Assembly: GCA_020846145.1 (NCBI GenBank) | Contig: JADLEL010000201.1 | Coordinates: 1-42,665, forward strand | Length of the DNA: 42,665 bases | Source of the DNA: Pirellulales bacterium | Lineage (GTDB): Bacteria > Planctomycetota > Planctomycetia > Pirellulales > Thermoguttaceae | Direction: 5' to 3' | Shown here: one piece after another, positions 1 through 9,400 of the stretch | How positions within the stretch are numbered: the first letter of the stretch is position 1 | Layout: every line of letters begins with the position of its first letter | Program-made: the position numbers and the translations under genes | Notes under the pieces: model-generated | Seen by the model: the letters and a program-made list of their open reading frames with translations, nothing else | The model's database searches: none | What the model was told of the DNA's origin: nothing

Positions 1-127
1 AAATGGGACTGTCCCCCTCGCGCCGCGGGAAGGGGACAGGTCCATGTTTTCGGCCTACCGTTTGTCCACGAAATACGTTTTCCCGCCGAAAAATGGACCA
101 GTCCCCGACCGGGGCGTGAACGCTTAC
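1..127 (+). repeat. Twin-hairpin element, copy A (cut by window start)
   Basis: This is the right part of the dispersed twin-hairpin element, beginning inside the right arm of hairpin 1. It contains the linker, the complete hairpin 2 and the right terminal repeat GTGAACGCTTAC at 116-127. The start of the window removes the left terminal repeat and the left arm of hairpin 1. The same order of parts is seen in the complete copies at 5745-5948, 11000-11204 and 11279-11482. Confidence 0.9.
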
Positions 128-375
128 GAAAAATTCGCCGTAGCGAAATCTATCGTACTACGGTATTGCACAGAGCTCCAGTTAAATATCCCGCGTGGTA
201 TCTTCCATGCCAAGTACTACATTGGATTGCCGTGCGGATGGCTAAGCGGCAGGGTCTCGATCGACGAAATAGGACTATTTTAAGGGAGTTGGAACTCTCG
301 AAACACCATTCGACCGAATAAAAAAATTTTTTTAACGAGGGGGGGTTGCGTTTGTCGAGTAAAGCATCATAATAC

Positions 376-479
376 GAGCATCCTCCGATTTGGATGGAGC
401 TTTCCCCAATATCTATCGGGGCTTCGGCCCCGAATGATCGGCTTCCGCAGGTCCCTGCCCCGCCTGCGGGAGCCTTTTT
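376..479 (+). ncRNA. Candidate small structured RNA with strong terminator
   Basis: A plus-strand stretch with no plausible protein ends in a well-formed intrinsic terminator. The 12-bp stem pairs 440-451 with 463-474, and TTTTT follows at 475-479. Just upstream is a perfect CGGGGC-TTCG-GCCCCG hairpin (418-433), which overlaps an alternative CCCC/GGGG pairing (404-421). A weak promoter-like pair, TTGCGT at about 346 and CATAAT at about 367, would place a start near 376-380. The neighbouring glnB-like gene is on the other strand, so a plus-strand U-tract here needs its own transcript. It matches no RNA family I recognise. The terminator is seen; the RNA itself is inference. Confidence 0.35.
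440..479 (+). terminator. Intrinsic terminator
   Basis: GGCTTCCGCAGG (440-451) pairs with CCTGCGGGAGCC (463-474) with one wobble pair, and five T residues follow on the plus strand. On the minus strand the stem lies 25 nt beyond the stop of the P-II gene, but no U-tract follows in that direction. Confidence 0.7.
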
Positions 480-499
480 CATTTCTTGCCGCGCGCTTT

Positions 500-826
500 T
501 CAGTCTTTCTCTTCGGGCTCCCATGCGCCGCCCGGCGCCGAGGGGAGCACGAATATTTTTCCGTCGCCCATCCTTCCCGTTCGGGCGACGTCGGTAATCG
601 CGGCGACGATTTCCTCGAGCCGGGAGTCTTCCACCCAGAGTGAAATTTCCACCTTCGGCAAATAGGCGAGCGAATACTCGCTGCCGCGGTATTCGTCGAG
701 ATAGTTCTTCTGCCGGCCGTAGCCCTTCACCTCGTGGACTTCGCAGGCTTCCAACGGCGCGTGCTTGAGCGCGTCGAGCACTTTTTCCACCAGATACGGT
801 TTCACGATGGCAATGACTTGCTTCAT
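500..826 (-). CDS. P-II family nitrogen regulatory protein
   Basis: The 108-residue product begins MKQVIAIVKPYLVEKVLDAL, the standard beta-alpha opening of GlnB/GlnK proteins. P-II trimers sense ATP/ADP and 2-oxoglutarate and bind targets such as AmtB, NAGK or glutamine-synthetase regulators. The T-loop region contains RQKNYLDEYRGSEY, with the Tyr of the RG-x-EY block where uridylylation occurs in GlnB. The B-loop TGRMGDGKIFV is intact. The C-terminus is divergent and Pro/Glu-rich. The upstream in-frame Met would add 12 residues not typical of the family, so the ATG at 826 is preferred. No amtB or glnA is adjacent, so the exact subtype (GlnB or GlnK) cannot be assigned. Confidence 0.9.
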   Translation of the reverse strand: MKQVIAIVKPYLVEKVLDALKHAPLEACEVHEVKGYGRQKNYLDEYRGSEYSLAYLPKVEISLWVEDSRLEEIVAAITDVARTGRMGDGKIFVLPSAPGGAWEPEEKD

Positions 827-848
827 CTCGGCGCGCCGGGGAAGGAAT

Positions 849-933
849 GTAGGGCGGGTCAAGCTTCAGCGCAGATCCACCATGCGATTGATAACGATAT
901 TGGTGGGTCTGCGCTGCGCTTGACCCACCCTAC
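849..933. repeat. Long imperfect inverted repeat
   Basis: Arms at 849-882 and 901-933 are near-perfect reverse complements (about 33 nt) around an 18-nt loop. The outer ends read GTAGGGCGGGTCAAGC and GCTTGACCCACCCTAC. It lies 22 bp upstream of the P-II start codon, so it would form a large hairpin next to that gene's promoter or leader. The rest of 827-1292 holds no recognisable gene. Confidence 0.85.
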
Positions 934-1292
934 ACATAAATCCGCAGTTACTAAAGTTACTAAAGATGCTCGCATTGTAGCGGAATTGCCGAGAAATGTC
1001 ATTCCCCGCCGATGCCGATCGGTTCATAAGCCGCGGAATGGCTCGCAAATTCGCCACAATCCGCACGGTCCGCCGCGAAAAAACGAGCAGCGGGGGATTT
1101 TCGCCCGTTTTATTTGATCTCGCCCGCCAACCGGCCTAGGTTTTCAATAGAAGCGAGCCTTGTCAATCCCGCTTCACTTTTCGGAATCGCCGTTCGGCCT
1201 CTGCGGGGCGAGAGAAACTACCGGAATCGAACGACAGTTCCTTGTCGCAATCCTTGCATCCCCGAGTCGCCCTAATATCAGGAGCCAATCCC

Positions 1293-1964
1293 ATGTTCAC
1301 CCGAAAGATTTCCGCCTTGCGTTTGCCGATCCCCCGCGCAAGCGCGTTTTTTTTGTCTTCGATCCTTGCCGCCTGGAGCACGGCGATTTTCGCCCAGGGC
1401 GCGCCGACCATCGTCCGCGTCGAGGAAGACTGGACGCTGAACGTCTCTTCCCCGCAGCAAGGCATCGTGGCGCCGCAGCTCGCGACGGTGATCTCGCCGT
1501 ACGCCGACACGAATTCCATCTACGCGGTTTTCGCCATCAATCACCGGCCGCTGCCCGAATTCGCCGGCGGCGGATTGCAACTGCAAGTCTGGAACAATGA
1601 AACGTCCCTGAGGTACGCGAATTTCGCCGACGACTCGATGTTGAACTACATGGAAGAGTCCGAAACCATCACTTGGACGCAGGCCATGGCTGTCGAGAAC
1701 GGCAAATTGATTTTCGAGATTCTCAACGGCCGATCGCAGACCTGGGGGGAATTCGGCGGGAAGAGCCTCCAGACGGATGTGCAAACCAATTTGACCGATT
1801 TGAACGATTACAGCCCCCTCGTTTCGGCGGAGAAGTCCGGCATTAGCTATGCCGCGAATCGCGTGCGATCGCTGACCCTGAGCAAAGTCCGTTGGATCAC
1901 GTCCACCGGGCAGACTTACGAAGATGCGAATGCGAAGGTCGTTTACCCGCAACCCCAACCGTAA
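1293..1964 (+). CDS. Secreted hypothetical protein
   Basis: The 223-residue protein starts at ATG 1293, eight bases after an AGGAG ribosome binding site. A signal peptide is visible: a basic N-terminus (MFTRKISALRLPIPR), a hydrophobic stretch (ASAFFLSSILAAWSTAIF) and a likely cleavage near AQG-AP around residue 35. The mature part is rich in Thr, Asn and aromatic residues and looks like an all-beta extracellular protein, with no Cys and no catalytic motif I recognise. It lies 54 bp upstream of a Tad-type protein and probably shares its transcript, suggesting a role with the surface or secretion block. Function unknown. Confidence 0.8.
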   Translation: MFTRKISALRLPIPRASAFFLSSILAAWSTAIFAQGAPTIVRVEEDWTLNVSSPQQGIVAPQLATVISPYADTNSIYAVFAINHRPLPEFAGGGLQLQVWNNETSLRYANFADDSMLNYMEESETITWTQAMAVENGKLIFEILNGRSQTWGEFGGKSLQTDVQTNLTDLNDYSPLVSAEKSGISYAANRVRSLTLSKVRWITSTGQTYEDANAKVVYPQPQP

Positions 1965-2018
1965 CGCGATCGTCGGGCAACGCGGAAACACATCCCTCCA
2001 ACACGAAAGAATACGGCC

Positions 2019-3170
2019 ATGAGAACCTCCATGCAAACCGGGCGGCGAAAAGGCAATATTTTGGTTTTGAGCGCGGCGCTGCTGATCGTGATGTTCGCCC
2101 TGCTGGCGTTTACGGTCGATCTGGGGTATTTGCAGGTCGCCAAGACCGAATTGCAGCGGACCGCCGATTCGGCGGCCATTGCCGCGACGTGGGAATTGAT
2201 CGATCCCAGCCCGAGCAAGACCACTCCGCAGAGCACGTTGACCACGTCGGCGGTGGCGAAGGCCCGGGATTACGCCCTGAAAAATCTCGTTACCCGCGAT
2301 GAGATGCAATTGATCGACGCCGATATAACCGCGGGTTTTTTGGCGGACCCCGCGAATCCGCTTTCCCAGCTTAGCGTGAGCGCCGCGAGCGGATACAACG
2401 CGGTTCAAGTGCGCGTGCGGAAAGACGACGCGGCGAACGGAAACGTCCCGTTTTTCTTCGCGCCGGTGCTGGGGATCGGTTCCGCCGCGTGCGAAGCGCA
2501 AGCCACCGCCGCGTTCGTGAGCAATTTTTCGGGTTTTCAAACTCCCAAGGACGGCTCGAATTTGCAGATTCTGCCTTTCGCGCTGGATTTGCAAACGTGG
2601 AACGATCTGATGAACGGCTTGGTCGCCGACGACAATTGGACGAGCACTTGGAGCGACGGCCAGAAGAAATGGATCGTTACCCCCGGTGCGGACGGCATCA
2701 AGGAAGTGAACCTCTTTCCGCAAGGCACCGGCTCGCCCGGCAATCGCGGCACGGTCGATATCGGTTCGAGCAATAACAGCGCGGCCGATATCGCACGGCA
2801 GATCGTCAACGGCATCAGCCCCGCCGACATGGAGGTCATGGGCGGCAAACTGCAGTTCAACGATCAGGGCGCGATCACCTTGAATGGCGATACGGGCATC
2901 AGCGCGGGAGTGAAGGACGAATTGGCGAGCATCATCGGGCAGCCCCGTTGCATCCCGATTTTCAGCGCCGTCGTCGGGCCGGGCAATAACGCCCAATATA
3001 CCATCGTTCGGTTCGCGGGCGTGCGAATCCTGGAAGTCAAACTCACCGGCCAAATGAGCAGCAAGCGCGTCGTCATTCAACCGGCGAACATCCGCATCAA
3101 AGGCGGCATTCCCTCCACCGGCCCCCAAGGAACGAATTTCATTTATTCTCAGGTGTGGTTGGTGCGATGA
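2019..3170 (+). CDS. Tad-type pilus assembly protein, TadE/TadG-like
   Basis: The 383-residue protein has the classic TadE/TadG N-terminus: a short basic segment (RRKGN), one transmembrane helix at about residues 14-36 (VLSAALLIVMFALLAFTVD), then LGYLQVAKTELQRTADSAAIA. That block is the usual signature of the putative Flp pilus-assembly TadE/G-like domain. The remainder is an extracytoplasmic region without a recognised fold. It follows the secreted protein at 1293-1964 and precedes a larger TadG-like protein with a VWA domain, so the three probably form one surface-appendage or secretion unit. The start at 2019 is chosen for the basic segment; an ATG at 2031 is possible. Neither has a strong ribosome binding site. 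Confidence 0.82.
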   Translation: MRTSMQTGRRKGNILVLSAALLIVMFALLAFTVDLGYLQVAKTELQRTADSAAIAATWELIDPSPSKTTPQSTLTTSAVAKARDYALKNLVTRDEMQLIDADITAGFLADPANPLSQLSVSAASGYNAVQVRVRKDDAANGNVPFFFAPVLGIGSAACEAQATAAFVSNFSGFQTPKDGSNLQILPFALDLQTWNDLMNGLVADDNWTSTWSDGQKKWIVTPGADGIKEVNLFPQGTGSPGNRGTVDIGSSNNSAADIARQIVNGISPADMEVMGGKLQFNDQGAITLNGDTGISAGVKDELASIIGQPRCIPIFSAVVGPGNNAQYTIVRFAGVRILEVKLTGQMSSKRVVIQPANIRIKGGIPSTGPQGTNFIYSQVWLVR

Positions 3171-3178
3171 CCAAATTT

Positions 3179-3299
3179 GCCCCGGTCGGGGACTGGTCCA
3201 TTTTTCGGCGGGAAAACGTATTTTATGGACAAACGGTAGGCCGAAAACATGGACCCGGTCCCCTTCCCGCGCAAGGGGGACAGCTCCCCGTGAACGGCT
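3179..3299 (-). repeat. Twin-hairpin element, copy B (hairpin 1 deleted)
   Basis: This minus-orientation copy starts 8 bp after the stop codon of the preceding Tad-type gene. Hairpin 2 is complete. Hairpin 1 has collapsed: the GGGGGACAG base of one arm runs directly into CTCCCCGTGAACGG, so about 75 bp of stem and loop are missing. The outer right terminal repeat is not recognisable. Confidence 0.85.
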
Positions 3300-3308
3300 A
3301 GGCGTTGC

Positions 3309-3416
3309 CCGACAATAAGTTGCCGGAATCGTAGTAGGCACACTCCGTGTGCCGTCCGCGAATTACGGCACACGGAGTGTGCCTACTACATAGGAATTCG
3401 GTAGTTTAATTGTCGG
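3309..3416. repeat. Perfect 25-bp palindrome with outer inverted arms
   Basis: Positions 3331-3355 and 3365-3389 are perfect 25-bp inverted repeats separated by 9 nt. The outer ends read GTAGTAGGCACACTCC and GGAGTGTGCCTACTAC. Imperfect outer arms (CCGACAAT.. at 3309 and ..ATTGTCGG ending at 3416) extend the symmetry to about 108 bp. This looks like a MITE-like or REP-like insertion in the gap before the VWA gene. The rest of 3417-3725 contains nothing I recognise beyond the leader of the next gene. Confidence 0.85.
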
Positions 3417-3725
3417 ACTGCACCTTACCGATTCGGTTTGCGATGCGGAAAATCGTTGCATTCGGAACGATCCGCGGAGAGTTTCGCAAAGAATCGCGTT
3501 CGGCCGGATATTTACCGTAAAATATTTTGACGCCGTCCGCGGATCGACCTAGGATTTCGATAGCGAGCGAGGGTTGAAAATCTCGCCGCGATCGTCGTCG
3601 ATCGATCCTGGCGGAGACGTCGAACTCCCGCCGAACCCTCGGCGGCTTACTCGTCCGCATGCGTCGCTATTCCGTAGAAGGAGCTTGCGCCTACGCTGCT
3701 CCGCCTTTTTATTGGGGAGATAACC

Positions 3726-5462
3726 ATGTCGTCGAAATTGACCACTCCTTTTCGCGCCCGTCGAGGCGCGGTTGCCGTCCTGGCCGCATTCTTAACGGTG
3801 TTCATGCTGGCCGTGATCGCCTTCGCGGTCGATCTGGGATACCTGAGCCTCGTCCGCACGCAACTGCAAACCACGGCCGACGCCGCCGCCCTGGCGGGAG
3901 CCGGCACCATGAACACCACGCTGGAGGACATGAAGGCGGCGGCGGAAAATTTCGCGGTCCGCAACAAAGTGGCGGGAAGGACCGCGCAACTGACCTCGAA
4001 CGAAATCGAGCCGGGCATCTGGGATACGACCGCCCGCACCTTCACCCCTTCCTCGCAGTTGGGGAACGCGGTTCGGGTAACGGTGCGAACCAGCGAGACC
4101 ACCGGCGGCGAGACGCCGTTGTTCTTCGGCCGGATTTTCGGCAAGAATTCGCAGGCCCAGCAGGCCTCGGCCATCGCCACGGCGAATCCCCGCGATATCG
4201 CCTTCGTGATCGACCTTTCCGGCTCGATGAACGACGATACCGACCCCAGCAAGACCGCGACCCTCAACAGCACTTACTCGGCGGCGGGCTTTCCGACCAT
4301 CGGTACCGACTTGATCAACCAGGTCTATGCCGACTTCGGCTATCCTTGCACGTATCCGACGGAGCCGAAACAGAGCATCGGGCAGCCGTTGGGGGTTACC
4401 ACGCTGAGCGCGTTGACGAACTCCACCAGCAGTCCGCTCAAAGCTGCCGCGATTCCCACGAAATACCGCATTCTCTCGACCGACTCGTCTTCGACCCGCA
4501 CGAAAAAGGCGTATTCCTGGACGATGGACGTGCAGGTGCCGCAGATCATGCCCGGCGTGAAACCCACGCCCAACAGCACTACGAATTACGATTATTGGTA
4601 CAGCTACCTGTCGGGTTCGGGCGTCAGCAGCGCGATCGGCTATCGCACCTACGTGGACTTCATGATGTACAACGGCCGCTACCGGAAGCCCGGCAGCAAC
4701 CTTTACGTGCCGCTCTCGCGATCCAGTCCGGATTGTCCCTATCACGCGGAAGCGACGGCGGGCGGGACGTTCAATTTCCCGCCGCGCGAGCAGCCGACGC
4801 ACGCCTCGCGCCGCGCGCTGATCGCGGCCATCAAGATCATCCAGGACCGGAACCAGAACATCGGCGATCCGAACCAGCGCGACTGGGTGTCGCTCGTCAT
4901 TTACGATCGGATCAATCCCGCGCCGCAAGTCCTGCTGCCGTTGACCTCGGACTACGTTGCCGCCATGCAGGCTTGCACCACCCTGCAAGCCTGCGACGAC
5001 GCCGCGGCCTGCACGGCCACGGAGACCGGTTTGCGCTACGCGGACAACCACCTCAAGCCGGTCAGCCAGGGCGGCGCGGGGCGTCCCTCCACCGACAAGA
5101 TCGTGGTCCTTTTAACCGACGGCGTGCCGAACCTTTACGATTCGTCGGCCTATGCCAATCCGACGATCGGCGGCTACATCAGCGCGCATCCCAGCGGCGA
5201 TTTTTACGCCAGCGATAATTACCGCAACACGTCGTTGATCCAGACCTCGATGATGCAAGGCAAGCACTGGCAGGTGTATCCGGTAGGCATCGGCTTGGGG
5301 ACCGATTACGATTTCATGGACCGCATGGCCCGCATGGGCATGACCGCCGATCAGAACGGCCAAGGCCCGCGCGGCAGCGGGAATCCCGGCGAATACGAAG
5401 CCCGGCTCACCGAGATTTTCGAGAGCATCATCAATAATCCGCGGCTGCGGCTGGTGCAGTAG
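3726..5462 (+). CDS. TadG-like protein with von Willebrand factor A domain
   Basis: The 578-residue protein opens with a TadG-type N-terminus: RARRGAVAVLAAFLTVFM, a transmembrane helix at about residues 13-35, then VDLGYLSLVRTQLQTTADAA. From about residue 150 it carries a VWA domain. The MIDAS motif DLSGSMND lies at about residues 162-169, and a later strand VVLLTDGVPN is near residue 459. A long insertion separates them, and paired Cys (ACTTLQACDDAAAC) near 418-431 could form disulfides. VWA domains bind ligands through a metal ion, so this is probably a cell-surface or pilus-associated adhesion or assembly protein. GGGGAG lies 6-11 bp upstream of ATG 3726. The partner genes are the Tad-type protein upstream and the secretin downstream. 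Confidence 0.85.
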   Translation: MSSKLTTPFRARRGAVAVLAAFLTVFMLAVIAFAVDLGYLSLVRTQLQTTADAAALAGAGTMNTTLEDMKAAAENFAVRNKVAGRTAQLTSNEIEPGIWDTTARTFTPSSQLGNAVRVTVRTSETTGGETPLFFGRIFGKNSQAQQASAIATANPRDIAFVIDLSGSMNDDTDPSKTATLNSTYSAAGFPTIGTDLINQVYADFGYPCTYPTEPKQSIGQPLGVTTLSALTNSTSSPLKAAAIPTKYRILSTDSSSTRTKKAYSWTMDVQVPQIMPGVKPTPNSTTNYDYWYSYLSGSGVSSAIGYRTYVDFMMYNGRYRKPGSNLYVPLSRSSPDCPYHAEATAGGTFNFPPREQPTHASRRALIAAIKIIQDRNQNIGDPNQRDWVSLVIYDRINPAPQVLLPLTSDYVAAMQACTTLQACDDAAACTATETGLRYADNHLKPVSQGGAGRPSTDKIVVLLTDGVPNLYDSSAYANPTIGGYISAHPSGDFYASDNYRNTSLIQTSMMQGKHWQVYPVGIGLGTDYDFMDRMARMGMTADQNGQGPRGSGNPGEYEARLTEIFESIINNPRLRLVQ

Positions 5463-5471
5463 GAGCCATGA

Positions 5472-5529
5472 CATCGGGCGCCTCCGATCGCAGCCCGATG
5501 CCGGGGCGGCAGTCGTCCTGCCGCCCCTT
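5472..5529 (+). terminator. Double hairpin, probable terminator
   Basis: Two hairpins follow the VWA gene's stop codon. The first is CATCGGGC (5472-5479) with GCCCGATG (5493-5500). The second is a 10-bp perfect stem, GGGGCGGCAG (5503-5512) with CTGCCGCCCC (5518-5527), followed by TTT. It probably ends the VWA transcript, though the T-tract is short. Confidence 0.6.
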
Positions 5530-5744
5530 TGCGTTGGTGCGCGGCGGGCGTCATGGCGCGATTCTCGGGGCATGAGAAAAACGGCCCCCCATGCCGGCGG
5601 CCGGCCCGCGATCCCGCCGTGGATTTTGCGGGAATCATCCTTCGCGGACTTCCTCCCGCGTTCGTTCCCGCCGGATTTTGGGAATGTGGAATATAGGTGC
5701 GGGAACAACCCCGATCCCATTCTGCAGTGGGGATTGGTTTCTCC

Positions 5745-5948
5745 GTAAGCGTTCACGCCCCGGTCGGGGACTGGTCCATTTTTCGGCGTGAAAACGTATT
5801 TTGTGGACAAACGGTAGGCCGAAAACATGGACCTGTCCCCTTCCCGCGGCCAAGGGGGACAGTCCCATTTTTGCGGCGATTAAGCACATTTACGGCACCA
5901 TCATCTTTTGCGCCGCAAAAATCGGGACAGTCCCCTGTGAACGGTTAC
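5745..5948 (-). repeat. Twin-hairpin element, copy C (complete, 204 bp)
   Basis: This is a complete minus-orientation copy. It runs from GTAAGCGTTCAC (5745-5756) to GTGAACGGTTAC (5937-5948), which are 12-bp terminal inverted repeats with one mismatch. Between them lie hairpin 2, the linker and hairpin 1. It sits between the VWA gene and the secretin gene. Confidence 0.92.
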
Positions 5949-5993
5949 GTTTCTCCTATCCCCATTTCACGATCGATTTTTCCAAAACTGCTC

Positions 5994-6022
5994 TTGACCG
6001 ATTTCTTCCGGTTGGGTATTTA
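5994..6022 (+). promoter_or_regulatory. Possible sigma-70 promoter for the secretin gene
   Basis: TTGACC (5994-5999) and TATTTA (6017-6022) are separated by 17 bp, about 440 bp upstream of the secretin start. The gap 5949-6462 otherwise contains no gene. It holds a short palindrome, GACAGGTTG-C-CAACCTGTC, around 6175-6193. This is a weak prediction based only on hexamer match and spacing. Confidence 0.3.
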
Positions 6023-6462
6023 ACCGCCTCTCCTCTCGATCATCCCAAAAAACCGGATGAAAAGACTTATCGAAAAGGCGGATAAAAACGCGGAAAAGAC
6101 CTGCTTTCCGCCGAAATCCGGTTGAAACGAGACGCGCGGCGGGCCGATTGGCCGGCTGCCGCGCGATTCGTAGGACAGGTTGCCAACCTGTCGCGGCGTC
6201 GCGGTTTTTATCCGTCGCCGCGTCGAGAAGGGAAACGACATCGGAATGAAAAGGCGGGATCGTCCCGTTTTTCCATAGCGTGCGGAATCGAATCGCGGGA
6301 ACGCGGTTCGATCGGACCATCGAAAATCATCCCCCGGGTACGAACGCGCGGCGCTTAAGGGTTAGGAGCCGCACGAGGGAAATATCAAGCTAGGCATGAA
6401 CTCCGCGAAGCCTTGTACGAACGGCTTCGAGGGCTTCTGCGCGTCGCAAAAGGAGAGATCTT

Positions 6463-9400
6463 TTGAACACGACCGCATCAACACGCATCGGCAGGGCGGG
6501 AACCTTTTTCATGGTGGCGAGCGCCTTATGGTGTTGCTCGCTATCGAACGCCATCCTCACTCCGGCCGTCGCGGCGGCGGAGCAGGGTCCCGGCGGACAA
6601 GACAAGAAACGGCAGGCGGCCGAACTGCTGCAACGCGCCCGAAAGGCCATGGATGAGAACAATTTAACCACCGCGGAATCGCTGATCGCCCAAGCCGAGG
6701 CGCTGAACGTGGAGTACAGCGCGTTCAACCTGACGGGCGACACGCCGAAAAAGGCCCGCAAGGAACTGGACCGCAAGCGCGGCGCCGCGATGCCCCCCAA
6801 GCCCAGCCATCTGTTTTCGCCGTTTTCGGATGCGAACAAAAAGAACGTTCCGGCGGCGGATCCCTTCGCGGGCCGCGCCAAAGACGTTCCGGCGAATCCG
6901 CACGCCTTCAATCCCCCGGCGCCGGGCGGCATCGCGCCCTTGCCCCGGGTGGATGCCGGCAATTCCCTGCGTTCCGACGCGGGATTCGCCGTCGCCGGCC
7001 AGTCGATGACCGCCGATCGAGCCTATCCCTCGACGCAATACGCTCCCCCGCCGAGCGAGAACGACGGCAACATCCCCGCCCTATTTTCGCGCGGGCCGAA
7101 CGGTTCCTCGTCCGCGGGCGCGGCGCTCGCCCTGGGCGGCGCAAACGATAATCCGCTGCTCGCGGCGCGCAAAAAGCTGGCGGTCGGCGATCTGCGCCGC
7201 GCCGCGGAACTCGTCCAGCAGGCGAAATCGCAAAATATCCCCTACGGTCCGCTCGACGACCCGCGGAGGGTCGAAGACGCGATCCGAAAAATGTCCGAGC
7301 TGGGCTCGATCGACAAGAATACCGACGCCTATCGCCGCGGCTATGCCCGCAATTTGACCGAACAGGGCGAGGCGCTGCTGCGTTACGGCGAAATCGACGA
7401 GGCCGAAAAACTCGCCAATCTGGCGGTCCTGCAGCCGGTTTCCTACGGGCCCTTCGAGTCCAAGCCGCAGGATTTATTGGGCAAGATATCGATCGCGCGC
7501 CGGTCGAGCGGCATCGCCCCCGCGGGCGACGCGCCGCGTTCGAGCGATTACGCCCGCGCCGGGGCGCCCTCCGCGATCGATCCGGCCGCGCGGCTGCAAG
7601 CCGTGGAACTGGTCCGCCAGGCCCGCGAGGCGCTGGCCCTCAATCAGATCGACCGCGCCGAATCGCTGGCCCGCCGCGCCGAACAACTGCGGCTCCCCGA
7701 CGCCGCTTTCGCGGAAAACGAAGACCGGCCGTCGTTCGTGCTCGACGCGATCCGCGAGGTGCGGCAGCGCGACGGATTGGGCGCGATGACGGCGTCCCAT
7801 AACGAAGCCGCCCCGGCGGGCGGCTCCTCCGACTCCAACCGCATGGCCGACCGGGCGGTGTACGATCCGGCGAACGATCCGACGCGGATCGTCCAAGCCC
7901 AAGCGGTAACGCCGCAGCCGCCGAATCGGCAACCGGGCGAATCGCCGATCCCCGTCGTCCCGCCCGAAGCGATCCCCTCGCCGGCGGGCGACGTTGACCA
8001 TCGCTACGGCAATCCGCCGGCCGCCGCGGGAACCTCGGCTCCCGCGCTGTTCCAACAAGGCGAAGCGGCGCTCAAGGCCCACGACAAGGACCGCGCCTAT
8101 CAACTCTTCCGTCAGGCGGCGTCGCGGATGAACGAACTCGATCCGGCGACCGCCTCCCGGCTGCAAAGCTACTTGCAGATGCTTGCCGCGCCGCAGAATC
8201 CGCCCGGCGGCGGGCCTGCGCCGACGATGCTCGACGAGGCGGCCGCGCGCCAGCAGGTGTTGGCGCGCCAGGTCGGCGGCGACTTGGCGCATCGCGAAGC
8301 CAACGCGCGGGCCATGCTGGCCACCAATCCGCAAGGCGCGCTGCAAGCCTTGGAGGAAGCCAAAAAGAAAATCGAAAGCGCCGGCTTGGAACCGCAGACG
8401 CGCGACGTGCTGCTCCGCCGCGCGGATCGGGCGATCGCCGAAGCCAAGCAATTCATCGAGGAAAACCGCCCCCAAATCGAACTCGCCGCGAAGAACGACC
8501 GCATCCGCAAGGAGGTCGATAGCCGGCAGAACATGAAACTCCAAAACCAGGAAAAAATCGCGCTCCTGGTCGATGAGTTCAACCGCCAGATCGACGAGCA
8601 GCGCTACGAGGAAGCCCTCGTGACGGCGAAACGCGCGGCGGAGCTCTACCCCAAGGAACCGATCGTCCAGCAGATCGTCCTCACGGGAAAACTCCTCTAC
8701 CGCGTGCGGAACAACGAAGCGCTCAAGTCGATCAAGGAGAAAGAGTTCCTCGACGAGTTGAACAACGTGGATCTCGCAAGCATTCCCTTCAATTCGAGCA
8801 ATCCCATCGTCTATCCCGACGCCAAGCAGTGGGAAAAGCTCTCCATCATCCGCCGCGCCGCGGCCGCCAAGGACGGCCGCAACATGACGGAGCGCGAAAT
8901 CGAAATCAACAAGAAGCTGAAGACGCCGATTTCGCTGGAGTTCGTGGACGCGCCGCTGAGCAAGGTCGTCGAAACGCTGTCGAAATACGCCGACGTGAAC
9001 ATCTACCTCGATCCGAAAGGATTGAGCGAGGAAGGGATCACCACCGACACGCCGGTGACCATCAACGTGAAGCACGAGATCATGCTCAAAAGCGCGTTGA
9101 ATTTGATTCTCAATCCGCTGCACTTGAGTTACGTGGTGAAGAACGAAGTGCTGAACATCACCAGCGAGCGGATGAAGGACGGCGAAATCTACCATCGCAC
9201 CTACAACGTGGCCGATCTGGTGATTCCGATCCCGAACTTCGTGCCCATCCCCATGGGCTTCGACGCGGCCTACCAGAACGCGATGTCGGCGGTGGGCTAC
9301 GGCGGCGGGGCGGCGGGCTTCAGCCCCACGAACTCGCCCTTGGCCGTAGTGGCCGACGGCAACGGCAAGGGCCAGCGGGGCCTGGTGAATCCGAAGCTCA

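Noticed and set aside
44..283. Short open frame beginning MFSAYRLS inside the twin-hairpin element, repeated in several copies
   Set aside because: The frame follows the repeat copies and continues into unrelated flanking sequence at different lengths. The protein has no recognised features, and conservation is explained by the DNA repeat.
1278..3341. Long minus-strand open frame across the Tad-type genes
   Set aside because: It overlaps three supported features, including an element copy, and its translation is low-complexity; the plus-strand genes have signal and transmembrane segments.
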